Assembly (NCBI RefSeq): GCF_002967765.1
Contig: NZ_PUHY01000001.1
Coordinates: 124,001-188,000, forward strand
Length of the DNA: 64,000 nucleotides
Source: Blastopirellula marina
GTDB lineage: Bacteria > Planctomycetota > Planctomycetia > Pirellulales > Pirellulaceae
Direction of reading: 5' to 3'
The translations under genes were made by a program, and so were the position numbers. Numbering within the stretch: position 1 is the first letter of the stretch; each line of letters begins with the position of its first letter. The notes beneath the pieces were generated by a model, which ran no database searches, had not been told where the DNA came from, and saw nothing but the letters and a program-made list of their open reading frames with translations. Shown piece by piece: positions 48,666 to 56,805 of the stretch.

Positions 48666-49357
48666 AGAAAACGCATCAATACGAGTATGCCCGACCAGCA
48701 TTAACGGTTGACATTGTGGTGTTCGCGCTCGATGAAGACGACTTGATGGTGATGTTAATCCAGCGAGATCTGTCTCCTTTCGAAGGACAATGGGCACTCC
48801 CAGGCGGCTTCGTGCATATCAACGAAACGCTGGACGACGCCGCTCGTCGCGAACTGCAAGAGGAGACAGGCTTGAAAGATATCTTCCTCGAGCAACTTTA
48901 CACCTTTGGTGATTTGGAGCGAGATCCGCGCGAACGCGTCGTGACGGTTGCCTATTATGCGTTAGTCAATTTGGAAGGTCACAACGTTCAGGCTAGTACC
49001 GATGCTCGCAACGCGGCTTGGTTCGCGATGAGCGAATTACCTGAGTTGGCTTTCGATCACCACCAGATCTTGAAAACGGCCCACGATCGATTACGAGGCA
49101 AGGTCCGCTATCAACCGATCGGTTTCGAGCTCTTGCCAGACAAATTTACGCTGCGACAACTTCAACATTTATATGAGGTGATCCTGGACCGAGAGCTGGA
49201 CAAGCGTAACTTCCGCAAGAAAGTCCTCGGCATGGAAATCGTCAAAGAAACCAACGAAATCGAAAAAGACGTGGCCCACCGCGCCGCACGATTGTTCCGC
49301 TTTGATAAGAAGAATTACGACAAGCTCACCAAACAAGGGTTTCACTTCGAGATTTAG
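48662..49357 (+). CDS. nrtR: NrtR-type repressor (Nudix plus winged helix)
   Basis: 231 aa from GTG 48662, whose GTGA overlaps the pncB stop; GAGGAAG precedes it. NrtR repressors sense ADP-ribose and control NAD genes. Residues about 10-145 are a Nudix domain with a complete Nudix box (GGFVHINE...[10 protein letters not shown], matching Gx5Ex7REUxEExGU). Residues about 150-230 are the winged helix ([30 protein letters not shown]), ending [12 protein letters not shown]. In many NrtR proteins the Nudix box is decayed, so an intact one may mean retained ADP-ribose hydrolysis. The palindrome before pncB is its likely site. Confidence 0.93.
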   Translation: MKKTHQYEYARPALTVDIVVFALDEDDLMVMLIQRDLSPFEGQWALPGGFVHINETLDDAARRELQEETGLKDIFLEQLYTFGDLERDPRERVVTVAYYALVNLEGHNVQASTDARNAAWFAMSELPELAFDHHQILKTAHDRLRGKVRYQPIGFELLPDKFTLRQLQHLYEVILDRELDKRNFRKKVLGMEIVKETNEIEKDVAHRAARLFRFDKKNYDKLTKQGFHFEI

Positions 49358-49358
49358 C

Positions 49359-50396
49359 ATGAATCGGTATCCGTACATCTTGGGTTGCCTGCTAGGGACG
49401 GCGTTAGGCGATGCTGTTGGTCTTCGTCGCGAGGGCCTTCCAGCTAGACGAGCTCAACGGATGTACGGCGATCCCCCGTTCACTCCTAGCCTCGGTTACG
49501 GCCTGGCCATGGTCAGCGATGATACGGAACATACTCAGCTGGTTACCCGTGCTCTAGCCCTTTCAGGCCTCGATCCAGATCGCTTCGAGCGGGAATTCGC
49601 GCATCAACTGAGGTGTTGGCTTCTAGCTGTGCCGGCGGGCGTAGGTTTTGCAACGCTACGAGCTTGCATCAAGCTGTTAATCGGATTTAGCCCAAGTAAT
49701 AGTGGCGTCTTGAGTGCAGGCAATGGACCGGCGATGCGAAGTGCGATGATCGGTATCGTCTCCCGATCGGAGAGCGAAATGGTGGAATTTGTCCGAAGAT
49801 CAACGCGTATGACTCACACCGATGAACGCGCCTTCGAAGGATCGCTCATTGTCGCGTTTGCAGCTGGTTTGACCGCACGCGGTGAAACACAGGATCCTTT
49901 GACGTTCCTGAAGAAATACATTCCGGTCATTCAAGGGGAAGAATTAAGATCGCGAATAAGTGCTGCTATTCCATTGCTTGAAGAAGGCAAAACGCCACAG
50001 GAATACTCGCAAGTCATGGGATGGTCGAAAGGAGTAAGTGGCTACGTGAATGAAACTGTGCCAGCTGCAATTTATTGCTGGGCGTCTTCACCAACCAACT
50101 TCCGCGAGTGCATCGAAGACGCGGTTCGCCTCGGAGGGGATACCGACACGGTTGCGGCCATCGCTGGCGCCATTTGTGGAGCCAACTTAACCAACGCTTC
50201 TCTACCGCAGGAATGGCTGAGTAAATTGACCGAATGGCCTCGAAACATGACATGGATGGAACAGCTGAGCGACTCACTTGCATCAGGTAACGGCAATCCA
50301 CCAGGTATGCACTGGCCAACAACATTCCTAAGAAACATCGTATTTACAACCGCCGTGTTATCGCTCGGCTTGCGGAGACTACTTCCGCCCTACTAA
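49359..50396 (+). CDS. ADP-ribosylglycohydrolase (DraG/ARH family)
   Basis: 345 aa from ATG 49359, one base after the nrtR stop. These enzymes remove ADP-ribose from proteins or nucleic acids using two Mg ions. Seen: the glycine-rich N-terminus GCLLGTALGDAVGL, the acidic pair in SDDTEHT (residues 53-59), SAGNGPAMRSAMIG, and the C-terminal metal motif GGDTDTVAAIAGAICGA. The last 40 residues (after about 300) are an unremarkable extension with a hydrophobic end. Its target is unknown. Position between nrtR and pncA ties it to NAD turnover. Confidence 0.9.
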   Translation: MNRYPYILGCLLGTALGDAVGLRREGLPARRAQRMYGDPPFTPSLGYGLAMVSDDTEHTQLVTRALALSGLDPDRFEREFAHQLRCWLLAVPAGVGFATLRACIKLLIGFSPSNSGVLSAGNGPAMRSAMIGIVSRSESEMVEFVRRSTRMTHTDERAFEGSLIVAFAAGLTARGETQDPLTFLKKYIPVIQGEELRSRISAAIPLLEEGKTPQEYSQVMGWSKGVSGYVNETVPAAIYCWASSPTNFRECIEDAVRLGGDTDTVAAIAGAICGANLTNASLPQEWLSKLTEWPRNMTWMEQLSDSLASGNGNPPGMHWPTTFLRNIVFTTAVLSLGLRRLLPPY

Positions 50397-50406
50397 AGGT
50401 GACATC

Positions 50407-51111
50407 ATGATCGCCCTATTGTTAATCGACATTCAAAACGACTTTCTCCCCGGCGGCGCACTTGCGGTGAACAAGGGAGACCGAGTGATTCCGGTCGCCA
50501 ACCGCTTAATGCCGGGCTATCCGTTGGTCGTGGCGACGCAGGATTGGCATCCTGCTGCTCATCGATCGTTTGCCAGTCAGCATCCAGCAAAGCAAGTTGG
50601 CGATGTCATTGAACTTGAGGGCCTGACACAAGTTCTTTGGCCAGATCATTGCATTCAAGGAACCGACGGTGCCCAATTCGCACCTGGGCTGAACCAAGGT
50701 GGGATCGATCATGTCGTGCGGAAGGGAACGGATTCTTCGATCGATAGCTACAGTGGTTTTTTCGACAACGCACGACGAAAGAGCACGGGATTGCAAGACT
50801 ACTTACGAAAGGAAGGCGTCAAAGAAGTCCACATTGTCGGTCTGGCAACGGACTATTGCGTTAAGTTCACCGCACTGGACGCGGTTGGACTGGGCTTCAC
50901 AACCAAGGTAATTCAGGAAGGGGTTCGCGGTGTTGAGCTGAATGATGGAGACTGCCAAGCCGCGATCGACGAGATGACACGTTCGGGAATTGAAATCATA
51001 AGCGAGGAAAACGATGACCATCGAATTCTATTCGACGAAGCACACCTACGGCGAGTTCTCAAACTTCGCTCCGTTCGCGTTCACGATCGACGGTCTCGAA
51101 TATCGGACTAG
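50407..51111 (+). CDS. pncA: Nicotinamidase, with unusual C-terminal overlap
   Basis: 234 aa. PncA deamidates nicotinamide to nicotinate, supplying PncB. Catalytic Asp8 in LLIDIQNDFLPGGAL, metal site TQDWHPAAHRSF, and nucleophile Cys151 in VGLATDYCVKFTALD are all present. AAAGGTG precedes the ATG. The normal family end falls near residue 203 (TRSGIEIISEEND); the extra ~30 residues are encoded by DNA that also starts the NADAR gene in another frame (98-nt overlap, 51014-51111). One extra base at the A-run GGAAAAC would end pncA in a compact ATGA overlap, so a past frameshift or sequencing error is possible. Confidence 0.92.
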   Translation: MIALLLIDIQNDFLPGGALAVNKGDRVIPVANRLMPGYPLVVATQDWHPAAHRSFASQHPAKQVGDVIELEGLTQVLWPDHCIQGTDGAQFAPGLNQGGIDHVVRKGTDSSIDSYSGFFDNARRKSTGLQDYLRKEGVKEVHIVGLATDYCVKFTALDAVGLGFTTKVIQEGVRGVELNDGDCQAAIDEMTRSGIEIISEENDDHRILFDEAHLRRVLKLRSVRVHDRRSRISD

Positions 51112-51487
51112 CGAGCACTACTTTCAGGCAATGAAGTTCGAAGATACCGAATACCAAAAGAAGATTCGTGAGACGAAAAGCCCCATGATCGCAGCCCGTC
51201 TGGGGCGTAGCCGAAAGGTCAAGATTCGTGACGATTGGGAAGAAGTGAAGATCGACGTGATGCGCGCAGCGGTACGCAGCAAGTTTCATGCGCATGACTC
51301 CCTACAAGAATTGCTGCTCGCAACCGGTGAAGAAACAATCGTGGAAGCGGCCGGACGAGATTACTTTTGGGGCGCCGGCAAGGACAGGTCAGGTCAAAAT
51401 TGGCTTGGCAAGATATTGATGGAGATTCGCGACGAACTGCGTGAATCACAAACAGAAACAGCAGATAAAGATCATGAGTCGAAGTAA
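51014..51487 (+). CDS. NADAR family protein (YbiA/DUF1768-like N-glycosidase)
   Basis: 157 aa, typical length. The start MTIEFYSTKHTYGEFSNFAP is the family N-terminus, which confirms the start inside the pncA frame. Further hallmarks are SEHYFQAMKFED, GRDYFWGAGKDRSG and QNWLGKILMEIRDEL. NADAR proteins act on NAD-derived or ribosylated compounds: YbiA-type members cleave riboflavin-pathway intermediates, and others remove ADP-ribose from guanine. The substrate here is not decided, but the operon favours ADP-ribose. The 3' end overlaps the next gene by 14 nt. Confidence 0.9.
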   Translation: MTIEFYSTKHTYGEFSNFAPFAFTIDGLEYRTSEHYFQAMKFEDTEYQKKIRETKSPMIAARLGRSRKVKIRDDWEEVKIDVMRAAVRSKFHAHDSLQELLLATGEETIVEAAGRDYFWGAGKDRSGQNWLGKILMEIRDELRESQTETADKDHESK

Positions 51488-52313
51488 ACGAGCCGAACTG
51501 GCCCAACAAACCGTAGAGATTGTCGAACAAGGGTGGTACAAGTCTGCCAATGGACGGCGTGTGACGATTGCTGATCAAGTCGCCGCGTCACTGAGAGCTA
51601 CTCAACTGGTCAAACCGGACCACTTCGCACCTTGGCTGGATCACAACTGGGAAGGTGCAAAGAATACCCAGTTTTCCGTGTCGAACGAAACCACGTTAGC
51701 CAGTGCCAGGACGCTCGCGGATCAATCTCCAGGGGAAGCAACTCTTTGCTTGAACTTCGCATCCGCCAAGAATCCCGGCGGGGGCTTCTTGGGCGGTAGC
51801 CAAGCCCAAGAGGAGAGCTTGGCCCGTAGCTCGGCTTTGGTAACCACGCTCGAATCCCAATGGGACTATTACCAGATCAATCGTGATTGCCATACGGCTT
51901 TCTACACCGATCATATGATCCTGAGTCCGAGCGTGCCCGTGTTTCGCGATGAAGATGGCACTTTGTTAGATAAGCCGTATCTCATGAACTTCGTGACCGC
52001 GCCGGCAGTGAATGCGGGTGCCGTCATCAAGAACGAATCCACTCGCCAGTCCGACATCGAACCGGCGATGGCAAACCGTATCAATAAGTTGCTCTCAATG
52101 GCAGCTCATTTTGGCTTCGATACCTTGATCCTGGGTGCGTGGGGCTGTGGAGTTTTCCTTAACGATCCAGCGATGATCGCTCGTTTGTTCGCGGAAGCAC
52201 TAACCAGCACAGGACGATTCGTCGGTTGCTTCGCCAAAGTGCACTTCGCGGTCCTCGACAAAACCGAACAAGAACAGATCGTCAGCCCCTTCCGAAAGTG
52301 GCTGACATTTTAG
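51474..52313 (+). CDS. TIGR02452 macro-fold protein, PARG-like poly/mono-ADP-ribose hydrolase
   Basis: 279 aa from ATG 51474, overlapping the NADAR gene by 14 nt. The N-terminal part (about 1-60) matches the PARG-associated helical region (KRAELAQQTVEIVEQGWY). The macrodomain follows with the bacterial PARG signature GGG-x7-QEE (NPGGGFLGGSQAQEE, residues 100-114; Glu113-Glu114 catalytic). ILGAWGCGVFLNDP and TAPAVNAGAV line the ADP-ribose pocket. All catalytic residues are present, so it should cleave ADP-ribose linkages. It differs in family from the ADP-ribosylglycohydrolase in the same operon. Confidence 0.9.
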   Translation: MSRSKRAELAQQTVEIVEQGWYKSANGRRVTIADQVAASLRATQLVKPDHFAPWLDHNWEGAKNTQFSVSNETTLASARTLADQSPGEATLCLNFASAKNPGGGFLGGSQAQEESLARSSALVTTLESQWDYYQINRDCHTAFYTDHMILSPSVPVFRDEDGTLLDKPYLMNFVTAPAVNAGAVIKNESTRQSDIEPAMANRINKLLSMAAHFGFDTLILGAWGCGVFLNDPAMIARLFAEALTSTGRFVGCFAKVHFAVLDKTEQEQIVSPFRKWLTF

Positions 52314-52333
52314 AAAAAATCAAACTAAGAAAC

Positions 52334-52882
52334 ATGAACACGAAACAATTAAAAAGTATCAGCAAACGGCTGAGCTTCATTTTGCGTCACCGCCCGGATT
52401 CGGTTGGTCTTACACTAGAGCCAGGGGGTTGGGTAAGCGCAACGGCTCTTCTCGCCGCGTTGTCCAACAACGGCACGTTCGTCACACCGGCTACGCTAGA
52501 AGAAGTGGTTAGCGACAACGACAAACAACGATTTGAATTCTCGGCAGATCGGTCTCAGATTCGCGCCCGCCAGGGACATTCCGCGGAAGTCGATCTGCAA
52601 TATGAGGCGGCCATCCCGCCGGATCTGCTGTTCCATGGAACGGCTACGCGGTTTCTCGAATCGATCTTCGCCCAAGGCTTGATCAAAGGAAACCGGCACC
52701 ATGTTCATCTATCCATTAATCATGAGACAATGATCCAAGTCGGCAAGCGACATGGTCAGCCCACCGTCTTGGAAATCGACGCAAAGCAGATGGTTATCGA
52801 CGGACACCAGTTTCTTGTCACTGGTAACGCGGTTTGGCTAACCGATCACGTGCCGCCGCAATATCTCAAGCAGTCCGTTTAG
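52334..52882 (+). CDS. kptA: RNA 2'-phosphotransferase KptA/Tpt1
   Basis: 182 aa from ATG 52334, the family's usual length; the frame is open further upstream but the family start fits here. KptA transfers the 2'-phosphate of RNA to NAD, releasing nicotinamide and ADP-ribose cyclic phosphate. Seen: SKRLSFILRHRP (residues 10-21), IRARQGHS, LLFHGTA and HHVHLS, which carry the catalytic His/Arg set. No RNA ligase gene that leaves a 2'-phosphate is in the window. As last gene it ends 4 nt inside the convergent aminotransferase gene. Its nicotinamide product could be recycled by pncA/pncB upstream. Confidence 0.92.
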   Translation: MNTKQLKSISKRLSFILRHRPDSVGLTLEPGGWVSATALLAALSNNGTFVTPATLEEVVSDNDKQRFEFSADRSQIRARQGHSAEVDLQYEAAIPPDLLFHGTATRFLESIFAQGLIKGNRHHVHLSINHETMIQVGKRHGQPTVLEIDAKQMVIDGHQFLVTGNAVWLTDHVPPQYLKQSV

Positions 52883-54099
52883 AGTTCTTGCTTGGCCATC
52901 CACGGAATCATTCGCTCGAATGCCTGTTCGATCTTATCCATCGATGTCGAATAGCTGATTCGGAATGAATTGATGCAGCTCTCACCGAATGCTTCGCCCG
53001 GTACCACACACACACCAATTTCTTCCAGCATTCGCAGCGCCAAGTTACTTCCGTTCGTATGCGCTGGAAGCGAAGGGAAGATGAAAAATCCACCTTGGGG
53101 CCAATACCCGGTCAAGTAAGGCGTCTCGCTTACCAACTTCACGACGCGGTCGCGTCGTCGCCGATATTCGGTCACCATTTCTTCGATGCACTGATTGCCG
53201 CCGCGTAGCGCTGCGACACCCGCCCACTGGGCTGGCGTATTGGCGACGGTGGTCGTAAACATATGATACCGACGGAGCATCTTGATGGTCCCCTGACTCG
53301 AGATCACCCATCCCACACGCAAGCCCGGCATCGCGTACGATTTGGAAAAGCTGCTGGCGATCATCACGTGATCCAGATCAGATGTATGGCCAAGCACACT
53401 GGCATACTCTAAGTCGTCGAGAATCAGGTGATCGTACACTTCGTCACTGATGACCTTGATTCCTTGATACGCTGCCTCTTGAACGATCGCCTCGATTGTC
53501 TCTGGCGGATAAACTGTCCCAGTCGGATTACTTGGCGAGTTAAGAATAATGGCGAACGTGCGTGGTCCCATCGCATCAATCACCTCTTGCGGATCGAGTT
53601 GATGTCCGTGCTCGGCGCGCGTCGGAATTGGTTTTACCTCTCCCCCATGCATACGCACCAACGGTGCATAGAGCGGGAAACATGGATCGGGAATCAAAAA
53701 CTGTCTTCCAGGTGCTGCGGACACGCTGATCGCCAGGTACATCGCCTCGGTAGCGCCTGTCGTCACCAGGATGTTGTCCTCAGTCAATTCGCGACCGGTC
53801 CGCTTTTGGTAGTATTTTTGCAGTTCCGTTAGAAGCTCTGGCAGACCAGCATCCATTGTGTAACCAGTTTCACCTGCCCGAAGCGCTTCGACATGTGCTT
53901 CGACGATGTGCCCTGGACACTTGAAATCGGGCTGGCCGATGGAAAGGTGGATAACATCTTTCATCGTCGCCGCAAGATTCACCATTCGCCGGATGCCAGG
54001 CACCGGTAAAGCTCGCAGAGCAGGACTCCATTCAAAGGCATCGTCATCGGAAGGGATCTTCAATCCCTTGTTTAGTTTCTCACTCTTATCATCCAGCAT
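52879..54099 (-). CDS. Class I/II PLP-dependent aminotransferase
   Basis: 406 aa, fold type I. Seen: LSIGQPDFKCPGHIVEAH, the internal Lys of SSFSKSYAMPGLRVGW (Schiff base), NSPSNPTGTVYPPE, ISDEVYDHLIL and the C-terminal FRISYSTS. It resembles aspartate/aromatic or alanine-type aminotransferases; the substrate cannot be chosen. Transcribed alone, converging on kptA with 4-nt overlap and diverging from the U32-like/amidase pair; an inverted repeat lies in the divergent gap. Confidence 0.9.
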   Translation of the reverse strand: MLDDKSEKLNKGLKIPSDDDAFEWSPALRALPVPGIRRMVNLAATMKDVIHLSIGQPDFKCPGHIVEAHVEALRAGETGYTMDAGLPELLTELQKYYQKRTGRELTEDNILVTTGATEAMYLAISVSAAPGRQFLIPDPCFPLYAPLVRMHGGEVKPIPTRAEHGHQLDPQEVIDAMGPRTFAIILNSPSNPTGTVYPPETIEAIVQEAAYQGIKVISDEVYDHLILDDLEYASVLGHTSDLDHVMIASSFSKSYAMPGLRVGWVISSQGTIKMLRRYHMFTTTVANTPAQWAGVAALRGGNQCIEEMVTEYRRRRDRVVKLVSETPYLTGYWPQGGFFIFPSLPAHTNGSNLALRMLEEIGVCVVPGEAFGESCINSFRISYSTSMDKIEQAFERMIPWMAKQEL

Positions 54100-54218
54100 T
54101 CGACCATGTCCTCAACTTCTTCGTGGGTTAAAACGAATGATTGCTCATGGGGTGTCTCGCAACGCGACACGTTGCATCTTGTCCGATTTTGTATTTTCGT
54201 TTCAAGAACAATCGTAAA

Positions 54219-54264
54219 GTTCTACAAGAAACTTTTTATCGCGGTTGGCCTTTCTTGTAAGAAC
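54219..54264. repeat. Inverted repeat in divergent promoter region
   Basis: GTTCTACAAGAAA (54219-54231) and TTTCTTGTAAGAAC (54251-54264) form 13/14-bp arms with one extra base and a 19-bp spacer. A third partial copy, TTTCAAGAAC, is at 54200-54209. Could be an operator or an RNA hairpin. Confidence 0.45.
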
Positions 54265-54391
54265 CGATAGGATGCGAACAACAACTGTCTCATCGTAATT
54301 CACAATCGTGTAGCGAGATCGCATACGACTCACCGACGCTTTGTATGATGGTGAAGTTCAATTCGTTCGAGTTTCAACAGGAGCAATCACA

Positions 54392-55336
54392 TTGTCTGTA
54401 ATCGATAACACGCAACTCGAGAAAGCCCTAGAGGAATTCGGACTACCCACTCGCGATGACTATGCGCTCACCTCCTCAAAAAGTTCTTTCGCGGATGGTG
54501 GACACTTTCGAATCGAAATCGCCGGCGTCGAACGTGTTTCTGCTCTGGAGACCATGCTGAAAGAAGCGGAACGTTTGAACGTTCCCGTTCATCGCATCAT
54601 TGCGACCGTTGGTGGTGCTACGTTTCTGACCAAGGGGGAACTCGACGAATTTGCAGCGATAACGCGAGAGAAGAAGATCGAAGTCATCATGACGCTAGGT
54701 CCACGTCGTGGATGGGATACCGGTCGCCAGATTACGACTGGTGAAGGGATTGTATCGGGGATGCGATTGCGAGGCGTAGATAGTATTCGCCACTGGCTGA
54801 AGGATTGCGACCGCTGTCTAGAAGCGGGATTCCGCGGGTTTCTTGTCCCTGACGAAGGTTTGTTATCTTTGGTTGGCAACTTGCGAGATCAAGGAGTAAT
54901 TCCTGCCGAGACGATCTTCAAGCTATCGGTTTTCGCTGGTCACGCGAATCCAGCTGGTGCCAAGCTGGCTGAGACGCTAGGCGCGAACAGTTTCAACCCG
55001 TTGGCGGATTTGACACTACCCATGCTTTCTGCGATTCGTGATGCCATTAGCATTCCGATGGATATCTATCTTTGCCTAGTCAACGCGATGGGTGGTTTTG
55101 TTCGCTTTTATGAGGCGGCGGAAATTGCTCGCCTTTGTGCTCCTTGCTATTTCAAAATCGAACCAGGTCCTTCCGAAGAGGCGATTTATGCTCCTTGGAA
55201 TACCGCAGAATATCACGATGCTCAAATTAAAGAACGCGTGCGTAACGCTGCCGTTGTGATGGAACTGATCGAGCGAGATGGTGCACCCGTGAAATGTTCG
55301 CCTGTTGGTGGTAGTGACCTAGTCATTCCGCGGTAG
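54392..55336 (+). CDS. TIM-barrel protein, U32-peptidase-like
   Basis: 314 aa from TTG 54392, chosen because CAGGAG sits about 8 nt upstream; the open frame begins earlier but lacks a ribosome-binding site. Alternating strands and helices (RIIATVGGATFLTKGEL, VIMTLGPRRGWDTG, GFRGFLVPDEGLLSLVG, SIPMDIYLCLVNAMGG) suggest a TIM barrel, and the general look recalls U32 peptidase-family proteins. The family assignment is tentative and no catalytic residue is proven. A PLP aminotransferase gene is divergent; an amidase gene follows after 59 bp, so the two are probably one operon acting on the same amide or peptide. Confidence 0.6.
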   Translation: MSVIDNTQLEKALEEFGLPTRDDYALTSSKSSFADGGHFRIEIAGVERVSALETMLKEAERLNVPVHRIIATVGGATFLTKGELDEFAAITREKKIEVIMTLGPRRGWDTGRQITTGEGIVSGMRLRGVDSIRHWLKDCDRCLEAGFRGFLVPDEGLLSLVGNLRDQGVIPAETIFKLSVFAGHANPAGAKLAETLGANSFNPLADLTLPMLSAIRDAISIPMDIYLCLVNAMGGFVRFYEAAEIARLCAPCYFKIEPGPSEEAIYAPWNTAEYHDAQIKERVRNAAVVMELIERDGAPVKCSPVGGSDLVIPR

Positions 55337-55395
55337 ATCGCCGAATGTCTCATCAATTTCACACAGCCTAGTTGATCGAAGGACGAGCGATAGCC

Positions 55396-56805
55396 ATGCC
55401 CACTCCAGAAGTTGCCGACATGACGGCCGGTGAAATGACTGCCCTATTCGCGACCAGAGAGCTCTCTCCGGTCGAAGCGACCAAGGCTTGCTTGCAGCGA
55501 ATTGAGCAGCACAACTCCAAAGTTAATGCCTACAACATTATGAACGAGGAGTTAACGCTTGAAGCGGCCAAACAATCCGAGCAGCGGTGGCAGCTCGGTA
55601 CTCCGCTGGGTCCGATTGACGGTGTTCCAGTTGCCGTAAAGGACATCTTCATCACCAAAGGATGGCCCAACCGGAAAGGATCGACGCTGACTTCCCCGGA
55701 CCCATTGAAGGTCGATGCTCCAGCGATTGCCGCGTTGCGGCGAAATGGATTCGTCCCACTGGGGCGCACAACCACACCCGAGTTTGGCTGGAAGGGTGTG
55801 ACAGATAATCCCCTGGACGGCGTGACGTCGAATCCGTGGGATCCAACCAAGGTATCAGGAGGTTCCAGCGGCGGAAGTGGTGCTGCCGTTCCGTTGGGCA
55901 TGGGGCCTCTGGCATTAGGAACTGACGCTGGGGGGTCCATTCGAATCCCAGCAGGGTTCTGCGGTGTCGTCGGTCACAAGCCCACTCACGGGGTTTGTCC
56001 GATGTGGCCACCTAGTTCGTTTTATCCACTTGCTCACGTCGGTCCGATGACCTGGACGGTGGCCGATGCCGCGCTTCTAATGGACGTTTTGGCTGAACCC
56101 GACGCACGCGATATGACGTTGCCCAGTTGCACAGTATCGTTTCGCGATGCGCTCGATGTCGCGAACGTGATGGGAATGCGAATCGCTTATAGCCCAAATC
56201 TCGGTTACGTTGACGTTGACCCAGAGGTGGAAGCAGCCGTCAACGCTGCGGCGAGTGCCTTTGAAGAAGCAGGGGCAATTGTCGAAACCTGCGATCCTGG
56301 CTTCTCCGATCCACTCGAGGCGTTCGACATCCTATTTTACGGTGGAGCAGCCAATGCCTTGCGGGACATCGGCCCCGAGGATCGCGCGAAAATGGATCCA
56401 AACTTGATCAAGGTCGCCCAATGGGGCAGCGAACGGTCCTTGCTCGATTACATGGGCGCTGCCAACGTTCGTGCTGAACTCACCGAAAAGATGAGCCTGT
56501 TCCACCAGACTTGGGATCTACTGTTGACGCCAACCTTGCCGATTCCCGCGTTCGATGCTGGCCTGGAAGTTCCCAAAGGTTGGCACCATGAACGCTGGCC
56601 GACCTGGACGCCGTTCACCTATCCGTTCAATATGACCGGACAGCCCGCGGTCTCGGTCCCTTGTGGTTTCACGAAGAGCGGCCTGCCAATCGGGCTACAG
56701 ATCATCGGTCCGCGACATGCAGACGTTTCGGTCCTTCAAGCGGCTCACTATTACCAGCAGGTGCGGCCCCTTACTTCGATTCGACCGAAGATGCTTACAG
56801 ATTAA
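55396..56805 (+). CDS. Amidase-signature family amidase
   Basis: 469 aa from ATG 55396. The amidase signature is complete: catalytic Lys in VPVAVKDIFITKG, the GGSSGGSGAAVPLGMGPLAL loop with cis-Ser and Ser nucleophile (GTDAGGSIRIPAGFCG). Resembles GatA-like and fatty-acid amidase relatives, but is not GatA because no gatC/gatB partners are near. Hydrolyses a small amide in the cytoplasm; substrate unknown. Follows the U32-like gene on the same strand and overlaps the end of astB by 11 nt (convergent). Confidence 0.92.
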   Translation: MPTPEVADMTAGEMTALFATRELSPVEATKACLQRIEQHNSKVNAYNIMNEELTLEAAKQSEQRWQLGTPLGPIDGVPVAVKDIFITKGWPNRKGSTLTSPDPLKVDAPAIAALRRNGFVPLGRTTTPEFGWKGVTDNPLDGVTSNPWDPTKVSGGSSGGSGAAVPLGMGPLALGTDAGGSIRIPAGFCGVVGHKPTHGVCPMWPPSSFYPLAHVGPMTWTVADAALLMDVLAEPDARDMTLPSCTVSFRDALDVANVMGMRIAYSPNLGYVDVDPEVEAAVNAAASAFEEAGAIVETCDPGFSDPLEAFDILFYGGAANALRDIGPEDRAKMDPNLIKVAQWGSERSLLDYMGAANVRAELTEKMSLFHQTWDLLLTPTLPIPAFDAGLEVPKGWHHERWPTWTPFTYPFNMTGQPAVSVPCGFTKSGLPIGLQIIGPRHADVSVLQAAHYYQQVRPLTSIRPKMLTD

